Origin: Burkholderia guangdongensis
GTDB lineage: Bacteria; Pseudomonadota; Gammaproteobacteria; Burkholderiales; Burkholderiaceae
Length of the DNA: 64,000 bases
NCBI RefSeq assembly: GCF_013403875.1
Contig: NZ_JACBNX010000014.1
Location: 1 to 64,000 of the forward strand
Direction of reading: 5' to 3'
The notes below the pieces were generated by a model. It did not search any database and had not been told where the DNA came from. It saw only the letters and a program-made list of their open reading frames with translations. The position numbers and the translations under genes were made by a program. Below, piece after piece: positions 16,124-23,734 of the stretch; the stretch's first letter is position 1; each line of letters starts with the position of its first letter.

Positions 16124-17263
16124 TTACTTCGCGCCAATACTCTTCAGCGGCTTCCAGTCGCCGTTCACGACCTTGTACATCGTGATACCGCCGTTCTTCA
16201 GATCCCCCTTCGTGTCATACGCAACATGCGTCGACGTCACCCCGGCCATATCAGTCGCGGCCAGCACCGGCAGGTACTTCGCCGGATCGGTCGAGTTCGC
16301 CTTCTTCATCGCGTCGAACAGCGCCATCGCGCCGTCATACGCGTACGGCGAATACGTCTGCACATCCTCGCCAAAACGCTTCTTGTACTTCGTCGCGTAC
16401 GTCTTGCCACCCGGCATCTGATCAAGCGGCATACCAGCCAGCGAAGCAATCGTGCCATCCGCCGCCGGGCCCGCGATCTTCAGGAACGTCGGCGTATGCA
16501 CCATCTCGCCGCCCATCAGCGGCGCCGTGATGCCGAGCGCGTGCATCTGCTTGACCATCGGCGCCGCCTGCGAATCCGCGCCGCCGTAGTAGATCAGGTC
16601 CGGACGCGCAGACTTCAGCTTCGTCAAAATCGCCTTGAAGTCGACCGCCTTGTCGTTCGTGAACTCGCGGTCGACGATCGTCGCGCCGTTCGCCTTCGCC
16701 GCCTTCTCGAACTGGTCGGCAAGACCCTGCCCATACGCGGTGCGATCATCGACGATCGCGATCTTCTTCATCCCGAGATCCTTCGCCGCGAACGCGCCCG
16801 CGACCGCGCCCTGCTGCGTGTCGGACGTCATCATCCGGAACGTCGTCTTGAAGCCCTGCTGCGTGTATTCCGGCGCGGTCGCCATCGCGATCTGCGGAAT
16901 GCCGGCGTTCGCGTAGATCCGCGATGCCGGGATCGTCGTACCCGAGTTGAAGTGGCCGAGCATGCCCTTGATGCCGTCGTCGACGAGCTTCTGCGCGACC
17001 GTCGTGCCCGTGCGCGGGTCGGCCTGGTCGTCCTGCGCGTCGAGCACGAACGTCACCGGCTTGCCGCCGATCGTCGGCTTCGTCGCGTTGAAGTCCTCGA
17101 TCGCGAGCACGATCCCGTTCTGCATGTCCTTGCCGTAGTGCGCCTGCGCCCCCGTCATCGGGGCCGCGAAGCCGATCTTCACGTCGTCGGCGTGCGCCGT
17201 CCCCGCAAGCGACATGACCGCAACGAACGTCGCGCCTGCCAGCTTTTTCATCGTGTGTTGCAT
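16124..17263 (-). CDS. branched-chain amino-acid ABC transporter substrate-binding protein (LivK family)
   Basis: This 379-residue periplasmic protein has a signal peptide ending near THADA-type processing (GTAHA-DDVKIGF) and the two-lobed type-1 binding fold. Family stretches are KIGFAAPMTGAQAHYGKDMQNG, VLDAQDDQADPRTGTTVAQKL, GMLGHFNSGTTIPASRIYANAG and TAPEYTQQGFKTTFRM, then DDRTAYGQGLADQFEKAAK. TAGGAGA precedes the start. It is alone here; its permease and ATPases may be one of the LIV sets at 50-60 kb or elsewhere. It has its own terminator and lies just downstream of putA on the same strand (87-base gap), so partial co-transcription with proline catabolism is possible. Confidence 0.93.
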   Translation of the reverse strand: MQHTMKKLAGATFVAVMSLAGTAHADDVKIGFAAPMTGAQAHYGKDMQNGIVLAIEDFNATKPTIGGKPVTFVLDAQDDQADPRTGTTVAQKLVDDGIKGMLGHFNSGTTIPASRIYANAGIPQIAMATAPEYTQQGFKTTFRMMTSDTQQGAVAGAFAAKDLGMKKIAIVDDRTAYGQGLADQFEKAAKANGATIVDREFTNDKAVDFKAILTKLKSARPDLIYYGGADSQAAPMVKQMHALGITAPLMGGEMVHTPTFLKIAGPAADGTIASLAGMPLDQMPGGKTYATKYKKRFGEDVQTYSPYAYDGAMALFDAMKKANSTDPAKYLPVLAATDMAGVTSTHVAYDTKGDLKNGGITMYKVVNGDWKPLKSIGAK

Positions 17264-17350
17264 AGCTTCTCCTAGGTACCAGGTATGAAGCGACGGCTCG
17301 GGGTTCGCCTTGCCGCCGCCTTCCGCTTGATCCGATCCGGCGAGGGTCGC

Positions 17351-20300
17351 TCAGCCGATCGTCATCAAATTCGCATTGCCGCCCGCCGCCGCGGTGTTCA
17401 CGCTGACCGAGCGCTCGGTCAACAGACGCTCCAGCGCGTAATCCTCCGCGTCGCCGCGTTCGAACGCGCCCGCCGCGACACCCTGCACCGACACGATCGG
17501 CCCGGGGCGCTGCGCGACTTCCTTCACGAGCGTCTGCAGTTCGTCGCTGTCGCCTTCGAACAGCACCGCGTCGAACGGCGCGTCCGCCTGCTTGCGCACG
17601 CCCGCATGCGCCTTCAGCGATGCCGGCAGCGCCGCGTAGAGCGCCTCGCCGGCCGCGCCCGCGAACAACGCGCGGTTGCCGGTCGCGAGCACCGCCGCGA
17701 ACTGTGCGCGCACGCCGCTTTGCGTCGCCGCGACGCACAGCACCGTGCCGCGCGGGCCGAGTGTATACGTGTTGCGCTCGCCCGTCGGGCCCGCGAGCAC
17801 CGCGGTCGCGCCCGCCGGCACCTGCGCGAGATAACCGTCGCAACGCGCGGCGAGCGCCGGCTCGCGCTGCTCGATCAGCCAGTCGCGCAGCGCGGCGAGC
17901 GCCGCCGACGGATGCTCGTGCTTCGCGCCGTCGCCGGCGCTGTTCGCACCGCTCGCGCCGCTCGCGTCGTCCGCGATGAGCATCGCCGCGAGCGACTTCG
18001 GCAGCCCGGCCGGACGCGTCGCGAGCAGGCGCTGCAGATACAGCGCGCCGCCCGCCTTCGGCCCCGTGCCCGACAGCCCTTCACCGCCGAACGGCTGCAC
18101 GCCGACCACCGCGCCGATCACGTTGCGGTTCACGTAGATGTTGCCGACGTGCGCGCGCGAGATCACGTGCGCGATCGTCTCGTCGATTCGCGTGTGGATG
18201 CCGAGCGTGAGCCCGTAGCCGGTCGCGCGGATCTGCTCGAGCAGCTTGTCGAGGCTGTTGCGGCGATAGCGGACCACGTGCAGCACCGGGCCGAACACCT
18301 CGCGCTTCAGCTCGTCGATGGTGCCGATCTCGATCAGCGTCGGCGGCACGAACGTGCCGTGCGCGCAGGCGTCCGGCGCCGGCATCTGCGTGACGCCGTG
18401 GCCCTTGTCCTTCATCGCCGCGACGTGCGTGTCGATCGTGCGCTTCGCGTCCGAGTCGATCACCGGGCCGACGTCGGTCGACAGGCGGTCCGGGTTGCCG
18501 AGCGTGAGCTCCTGCATCGCGCCCTTGAGCATCGTCAGCGTGCGGTCGGCAACGTCGTCCTGCAGACACAGCACGCGCAGCGCCGAGCAGCGTTGGCCCG
18601 CCGAGTCGAACGACGACTGCATCACGTCCGCGACGACCTGCTCCGCGAGCGCCGACGAGTCGACGATCATCGCGTTCTGGCCGCCCGTCTCCGCGATCAG
18701 CGGAATCGGCTTGCCGTCCGGATCGAGGCGCGACGACAGCGTCTTGTTGATCAGCCGCGCGACTTCGGTCGAGCCGGTGAACATCACCGCGCGCGTGCGC
18801 GGATCGGCGACGAGCGCCGCGCCGACCGTCTCGCCGGTGCCCGGCAGCAGTTGCACCGCGCCGGCCGGCACGCCGGCCTCGCGCAGCAGACGCACCGCTT
18901 GCGCGGCGATCAGCGGCGTTTGCTCGGCGGGCTTCGCGAGCACCGTGTTGCCGGCCGCCAACGCGGCCGCGACCTGGCCCATGAAGATCGCGAGCGGGAA
19001 GTTCCACGGGCTGATGCAGACGACGGGGCCGAGCGGGCGATGCGTGTCGTTCGAGAATTCGTCGCGGATCTGCGCGGCGTAGTAGCGCAGGAAATCGACC
19101 GCCTCGCGGATTTCCGCGATCGCGTTCGCCAGCGACTTGCCCGCCTCGCGCACGATCAGGCCCATCAGCGTGTGCATCTGCGCTTCGAGCAGATCGGCTG
19201 CGCGCGCGAGGCAATCGGCGCGCGCGTCGACCGGCGTCGCCTGCCAGATCGGCGCGGCGGCGACCGCATGCGCGAGCGCGGCGCTCACGTGCTCGGCCGT
19301 CGCTTCGCTGACCTGGCCGACGAGGTCGCGCTGGTCGGCCGGGTTGCGCACGTCGCGCGCGGGCGCGTCGGCGATCCCGTCATCGGCGAGCATCGGTACC
19401 GCGCGCCACGGATGATGCGCGCTCGCGAGCAGCGCCGACGACAGCGACGCGAGACGATGCTCGTTCGACAGATCGAGGCCCATCGAATTGAAGCGCTCGT
19501 CGCCGTACAGATTGCGCGGCAGCGGGATCTTCGCGTGCGGCGCGCCGAGCGGCACGACCTTCGACGCCTCATCGATCGGATCGGCGACGAGTTCATTCAC
19601 CGACACGGACTTGTCCGCGATGCGATTCACGAACGACGTGTTCGCGCCGTTTTCCAAAAGGCGGCGCACCAGATACGCGAGCAGTGTTTCGTGCGTGCCG
19701 ACCGGCGCGTACACGCGGCACGGGCGGTTCAGCTTTCCAGCGGACAGCGGGCCGGTCACTTCTTCATAGAGCGGCTCGCCCATCCCGTGCAGGCACTGGA
19801 ATTCGTACTGGCCGGGATAGTAGTTCTGGCCGGCGAGGTGATAGATCGCGGCGAGCGTGTACGCGTTGTGCGTCGCGAACTGCGGATAGACGGCATCGGG
19901 CGCCGCGAGCAGCTTCTTCGCGCACGCGAGATACGAGATGTCGGTGTAGATCTTGCGCGTATAGACCGGATAGCCTTCGAGGCCGTCGAGCTGTGCGCGC
20001 TTGATTTCGGTATCCCAGTACGCGCCCTTCACGAGACGGATCATCAGGCGGTGGCGGCTGCGGCGCGCGAGGTCGATCAGGTAGTCGATCACGAACGGGC
20101 AGCGCTTCTGGTAGCCCTGCACGACGAAGCCGATCCCGTTCCAGCCGGCGAGCTCCGGATCGAAACAGAGCGCTTCGAGCAGGTCGAGCGACAGCTCGAG
20201 ACGGTCCGCTTCCTCGGCGTCGATGTTCAGGCCGATATCGTAGCGGCGCGCGAGCAGCGCGAGCGCGCGCACGCGCGGCAGCAGCTCGCTCATCGTGCGC

Positions 20301-21316
20301 TCCTGCTGCGAGCGCGAGTAGCGCGCATGCAGCGCGGACAGCTTGATCGAGATGCCCGGGCCTTCGTAGATGCCGCGGCCGCCGGCGGCCTTGCCGATCG
20401 CGTGGATCGCCTGCTCGTACGACGCGTAGTAGCGCAGCGCGTCCTCTTCGGTCGTCGCCGCTTCGCCGAGCATGTCGTACGAATAGCGGAAGCCGCGTGC
20501 CTCGAACTTGCGGCTGTTCGCGAGCGCTTCGGAGATCGTCTCGCCGGTCACGAACTGCTCGCCCATCAGGCGCATCGCCATGTCGACGCCCTTGCGGATC
20601 AGCGGCTCGCCGCCCCGGCCGATCAGACGCGTGAGCGCCGACGACAGCCCGGTCTCGCTGTTCGTCGTCACGAGCTTGCCGGTGATCATCAGCCCCCAGG
20701 TGGCCGCGTTCACGAACAGCGACGGCGCGTGGCCGACGTGCGAGCGCCAGTCGCCCTTGCTGATCTTGTCGCGAATCAGCGCATCGCGGGTCGCGCGATC
20801 GGGAATGCGCAGCAGCGCCTCGGCGAGACACATCAGCGCGACGCCTTCCTGGCTCGACAGCGAGAATTCGTGGATCAGCCCTTCGACGCCGCCGCCGGAA
20901 TTCTTCTCGCGCAGCGATTCGACGAGCTTCGCGGCGAGCGCCTGCGTGTCGGCGGCGATGTTCTCGGGCAGACGCGCCTGGCCGATCAGGAACGGCACGC
21001 ACTCCGGCTCGGGGCGACGGTACGCGGCGGTGATCGCCGCGCGCAGCACCGACTGCGGTTGCACGTTCTGCGCGAACTCGAGGAACGGGTGCGTGGCGCT
21101 GTCGTCTTCGCCGTCGACGTGCCCGTCGGCGAGCTCGGTGACGCCGCTGTGACCGGAGAGCTCCGGCGGAAGCTGACCGTGCTCGATACGCTCGAGATAC
21201 GCGAAGATCGCCTGCTTGATCAGCCAGTGGGGGGTGCGTTCGAGCCGCGCCGCCGCATCCTTGAGCCGCGCGCGAAGCAGATCGTCGACTTTGACGCCTA
21301 GAGTGGTGCTTGCCAT
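17351..21316 (-). CDS. putA: trifunctional proline utilisation protein PutA
   Basis: This 1321-residue protein oxidises proline to glutamate in two steps and represses its own gene. Residues 1-50 form a ribbon-helix-helix DNA-binding domain (MASTTLGVKVDDLLRARLKD). The proline dehydrogenase barrel includes FVNAATWGLMITGKLV, RFSYDMLGEAATTEEDA-like FRYSYDMLGEAATTEEDALR, GISIKLSALHARYS and RLVKGAYWDTEIKRAQ. The P5C dehydrogenase domain has PWNFPLAIFMGQVAAAL, FTGSTEVARLINK, IAETGGQNAMIV and the catalytic cysteine in SAGQRCSALRVLCLQ near residue 908. A C-terminal domain of about 250 residues follows, as in long PutA proteins. The start at 21316 follows AGAAGGAAATC. Upstream GTTGCA sites match the known PutA operator of enteric bacteria. 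Confidence 0.97.
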   Translation of the reverse strand: MASTTLGVKVDDLLRARLKDAAARLERTPHWLIKQAIFAYLERIEHGQLPPELSGHSGVTELADGHVDGEDDSATHPFLEFAQNVQPQSVLRAAITAAYRRPEPECVPFLIGQARLPENIAADTQALAAKLVESLREKNSGGGVEGLIHEFSLSSQEGVALMCLAEALLRIPDRATRDALIRDKISKGDWRSHVGHAPSLFVNAATWGLMITGKLVTTNSETGLSSALTRLIGRGGEPLIRKGVDMAMRLMGEQFVTGETISEALANSRKFEARGFRYSYDMLGEAATTEEDALRYYASYEQAIHAIGKAAGGRGIYEGPGISIKLSALHARYSRSQQERTMSELLPRVRALALLARRYDIGLNIDAEEADRLELSLDLLEALCFDPELAGWNGIGFVVQGYQKRCPFVIDYLIDLARRSRHRLMIRLVKGAYWDTEIKRAQLDGLEGYPVYTRKIYTDISYLACAKKLLAAPDAVYPQFATHNAYTLAAIYHLAGQNYYPGQYEFQCLHGMGEPLYEEVTGPLSAGKLNRPCRVYAPVGTHETLLAYLVRRLLENGANTSFVNRIADKSVSVNELVADPIDEASKVVPLGAPHAKIPLPRNLYGDERFNSMGLDLSNEHRLASLSSALLASAHHPWRAVPMLADDGIADAPARDVRNPADQRDLVGQVSEATAEHVSAALAHAVAAAPIWQATPVDARADCLARAADLLEAQMHTLMGLIVREAGKSLANAIAEIREAVDFLRYYAAQIRDEFSNDTHRPLGPVVCISPWNFPLAIFMGQVAAALAAGNTVLAKPAEQTPLIAAQAVRLLREAGVPAGAVQLLPGTGETVGAALVADPRTRAVMFTGSTEVARLINKTLSSRLDPDGKPIPLIAETGGQNAMIVDSSALAEQVVADVMQSSFDSAGQRCSALRVLCLQDDVADRTLTMLKGAMQELTLGNPDRLSTDVGPVIDSDAKRTIDTHVAAMKDKGHGVTQMPAPDACAHGTFVPPTLIEIGTIDELKREVFGPVLHVVRYRRNSLDKLLEQIRATGYGLTLGIHTRIDETIAHVISRAHVGNIYVNRNVIGAVVGVQPFGGEGLSGTGPKAGGALYLQRLLATRPAGLPKSLAAMLIADDASGASGANSAGDGAKHEHPSAALAALRDWLIEQREPALAARCDGYLAQVPAGATAVLAGPTGERNTYTLGPRGTVLCVAATQSGVRAQFAAVLATGNRALFAGAAGEALYAALPASLKAHAGVRKQADAPFDAVLFEGDSDELQTLVKEVAQRPGPIVSVQGVAAGAFERGDAEDYALERLLTERSVSVNTAAAGGNANLMTIG

Positions 21317-21395
21317 GATTTCCTTCTCGCGCCGGCTGGGGGCCGACCAATGATTTGAAGAGATGGGCGCAATCGTACGGCACGCAATAAAAAGG

Positions 21396-21468
21396 TGCAA
21401 CCCGATTACGGGAAGTGGTTGCACCCGGTGTTTAGCCAATATAATCAGCCACTTATCCGGTTGCAACC
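21396..21468 (-). promoter_or_regulatory. putA promoter with PutA operator half-sites
   Basis: On the minus strand a -35 TTGCAA (21461-21466) and a -10 TATATT (21438-21443) are separated by exactly 17 bases. The PutA recognition core GTTGCA occurs at 21460-21465 and, in inverted form, at 21462-21467, making the palindrome GGTTGCAACC over the -35. Further copies lie at 21418-21423 and, inverted, at 21396-21401 between the -10 and the gene. PutA bound there would block RNA polymerase. The GTTGCA core is established for E. coli PutA; its use here is inference. Confidence 0.7.
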
Positions 21469-21479
21469 TAGGGGTTGCC

Positions 21480-21721
21480 CTTGGGTCGGGCGTCGGTGTT
21501 TTCCCTGAACCGATGATTGAGCGGAGGTGGCTGGGCGGAATTCGGACAGGCATCCAGATGCGTAGCCTTGTCGCCTTCATCGGGGGCGTGGATCGATATT
21601 TCGCGCGCTGTGTGGCTGCGAACGGCTTCATGCGGCTCGTCGTTGTGTCATCGAAAACGAACGACTCGAAAATTCGGCGTTGCCCGGCCCGCATCGGACG
21701 AGCACCGCTCTTGTATGCCGG
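21480..21721. other. intergenic region between putA promoter and the PAAR gene
   Basis: This stretch separates the leftward putA promoter region from the end of the leftward PAAR gene. It marks the boundary between conserved chromosome and the T6SS island. I see no integrase, attachment-site repeat, gene or terminator in it. Confidence 0.4.
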
Positions 21722-21973
21722 TCAGACGAGGCTGGATATCAGGTGGCAGCCGCACGTCGCGCGATGGCCGTGCCGCGCGATTGGAATACCGTCGTCCGCC
21801 ATAGAGGGATCGCCTTCCTCGATGACGTTCGGCGATACATCGGGATGCCGCGGGCAGGACACTTGGTCACCCTTGCGGGCGACGTAGCGACCGTCGAAGC
21901 GCATCGTTGTGGAGCCCGTTTCGACCTTGCCGTCATGGTCGGTGTCGTCGCCTACGCGGATTAAATTCATCAT
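21722..21973 (-). CDS. PAAR-domain protein (T6SS spike tip)
   Basis: This 83-residue protein is a complete PAAR domain: MMNLIRVGDDTDHDGKVETG, then RFDGRYVARKGDQVSCPRH, PNVIEEGDPSMADDG and the metal-binding end IARHGHRATCGCHLISS. PAAR proteins form the sharp zinc-bound cone on top of the VgrG trimer and can carry effectors. It has no extension, so it is a plain tip protein. It lies at the downstream end of the VgrG-effector cluster on the same strand. A second, broken copy lies about 1 kb upstream at 22696-23028. Confidence 0.88.
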   Translation of the reverse strand: MMNLIRVGDDTDHDGKVETGSTTMRFDGRYVARKGDQVSCPRHPDVSPNVIEEGDPSMADDGIPIARHGHRATCGCHLISSLV

Positions 21974-22126
21974 GGTGTATCGTGGCTCATGTAGGTGGTG
22001 TGATAACCCACGAATTTATTTCCCACCAACCGAAAGCAGAATTTTCCTGACTCACTTCATCACCCGGAAATTCCATATCGGCGCCGACGACAACTAGCGC
22101 GAGGCGGGCGATTTATCAGCGCTTAG

Positions 22127-22609
22127 CTAGTGGCTTTGTCGGTTTCGAATTTTTGCTCGCAAATATTTAATTCTACCAAATGAATAATAATCAGATTCTG
22201 CCGAGCCAGAAGTTTCGGACGAAATTTTGACATCCCGAAAGCCATTTCTAACGCGACTCTGAATCAACACTGCATAACCGCCAGCGCTCAGGATTACTTT
22301 CCTACGTAGTTCGTCAACTAGCCATATGGGGCCGAGCGCAGTTCCCCAACCACAAGCATCCGACGTGGTTACGAAGTAGGTGAAGATAGGAGCCGATGAT
22401 TCCAATGGAATTTTTTCCCCCACGAGCTTACAACCCAGCGTTCCAAAAGTAGTGTACGAGGGATCCTTGGCAAGGATTTCGTAAACATTTCTCGAAATAG
22501 GACGTAAATCCTTGTCTTCAATGGTATAAGCCATATTTTTTGAAAACACACTTGCGCTTGATGCAAGAAATATGACAAAAAATAATCCTGCTTTTCGCGT
22601 AATTTTCAT
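22127..22609 (-). CDS. exported small protein, candidate immunity protein
   Basis: This 160-residue AT-rich gene product has a signal peptide (MKITRKAGLFFVIFLASSASVFS) and a soluble mature part with two cysteines (LGTLGCKL and TSDACGWG) that could form a disulphide. The ATG at 22609 fits the signal peptide; a TTG six codons earlier is an alternative. I do not recognise the family. Position in a T6SS island between two PAAR copies, export and low GC together suggest a periplasmic immunity protein, perhaps an orphan left when its effector was replaced. That role is inference. Confidence 0.65.
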   Translation of the reverse strand: MKITRKAGLFFVIFLASSASVFSKNMAYTIEDKDLRPISRNVYEILAKDPSYTTFGTLGCKLVGEKIPLESSAPIFTYFVTTSDACGWGTALGPIWLVDELRRKVILSAGGYAVLIQSRVRNGFRDVKISSETSGSAESDYYSFGRIKYLRAKIRNRQSH

Positions 22610-22695
22610 TACAAAATATCGTCGCAAATATTTTTTTGGAAAAGATCAAAAAGTGGCATCACGTGCGATTTTGATATGCCTCTCCCGCCGTAGAC

Positions 22696-23028
22696 TTACG
22701 ATGGACCGTCGGTAGTCCTACGATCAGGCGGCGAGGTCACCGGCCGGCCCCGCTGAGAGACAGAACTCACGTTCAACCAATCCCAACTGATCAACTCGGT
22801 CACCGTCATACCAGGTAACCGCCGCACGTCGCGCGATCGGAAGACTTCATCCGTCATCGAGGAGTCGCCTTCCTTGATGACGTTCGGCGATACGTCGGAA
22901 TACCGCGGACAGAACACTCGGTCACCCTTGCCGGCGACATAGCGACTGCCGAAGCACATCGTCGCGGAGTCCGTTTCGACCTTGCCGCCGTGGTCGGTGT
23001 CGTCGCCTACGCGGATCAGGTTCATCAT
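22696..23028 (-). pseudogene. broken PAAR-domain gene
   Basis: The frame starts like the intact PAAR gene (MMNLIRVGDDTDHGGKVE) and stays homologous through VSPNVIKEGDSSMTD, then goes out of register. Alignment with the intact copy at 21722-21973 shows a 1-base loss followed by loss of 16 bases between two 7-bp direct repeats (ATCGCGC). The shift removes the metal-binding HG...C-G-C end and adds an unrelated tail. It lies just downstream of the immunity candidate at 23033-23728. Confidence 0.8.
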
Positions 23029-23032
23029 TAAT

Positions 23033-23728
23033 CTACTGGTTATTAGCGGGCTCTCGTGGAGAAATTTCGAGATCATTGCGTTTTAGTCGAGTGCTTCTTA
23101 CCCACCCCTTAACTGGATCATTATTTTTTGAGGAAACGTATGCAACAGATGTGAAGCCGTTATATTTTATGTATGCATTCACAGATTCGCCGGTCAAAAT
23201 AAAAACGCCTTTCATTTTGCACTCAAGACTGGGAGCAGAGTAAAATTGAAGCCGCCCGCTCCCAATCACCGTCATCCCACTTTCTGACAGAGGTATGCTG
23301 GCGACAGCGTGCGACGCATGTTTATTTAGCTCATCACAGCTCATTGCCGCTTTCGATGGCTTGCGAATACAATCCGAAACAAATTTTCGATATTTTTCCG
23401 CATTCACCTTCAACACATCTGGATGATCAGGATCTCGCGTCATATCCAGAACTTTCATTGAATTTGTATCCAAATTCACCCAACCAATTGACACCCGTTT
23501 ATCAAAATTATCGGGGCTATCCGCCTGAACATACAGCCTAACACTATAGACTCCATCGGACGTATCCTCGAGATCAACTTGGATATTCCTCTTGTTCATT
23601 GCAACATGCTCAAGCGGAGGCACAATTAATTCTCTCAGTTCACTCCTGCAGATTTCAGGCGAAGCATAAACGCCACATGAAATCATCAAAAAGAGTGCAA
23701 ATATCGCAATTTTTTCAACGATTCTCAT
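23033..23728 (-). CDS. periplasmic immunity protein candidate for the adjacent T6SS effector
   Basis: This 231-residue protein has a signal peptide (MRIVEKIAIFALFLMISCGVYA) and a mature part with paired cysteines. The C-terminal region (about residues 155-220: GSGRLQFYSAPSLECKM, then AYIKYNGFTSVAYVSSKN and GWVRSTRLK) has the strand pattern of an SH3-like domain. Its ATG is six bases after the stop of the 887-residue effector gene, the tight order typical of effector-immunity pairs. Export to the periplasm matches a toxin that attacks the cell wall. The DNA is AT-rich like the 3' end of the effector gene. The immunity role is inferred from context; the fold is from pattern only. Confidence 0.72.
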   Translation of the reverse strand: MRIVEKIAIFALFLMISCGVYASPEICRSELRELIVPPLEHVAMNKRNIQVDLEDTSDGVYSVRLYVQADSPDNFDKRVSIGWVNLDTNSMKVLDMTRDPDHPDVLKVNAEKYRKFVSDCIRKPSKAAMSCDELNKHASHAVASIPLSESGMTVIGSGRLQFYSAPSLECKMKGVFILTGESVNAYIKYNGFTSVAYVSSKNNDPVKGWVRSTRLKRNDLEISPREPANNQ

Positions 23729-23734
23729 ATTAGA

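Noticed and set aside
15624..16421. 265-residue Arg/Ser-rich repeat protein
   Set aside because: It reads through the 42-bp array and into the antisense of the binding-protein gene; the opposite strand is equally open.
17285..21301. 1338-residue plus-strand Arg-rich protein
   Set aside because: It is the antisense shadow of putA; composition is dominated by Arg/Ala/Glu without motifs.
22696..23076. 126-residue intact PAAR protein
   Set aside because: Comparison with the intact copy shows a frameshift that removes the metal-binding tail.
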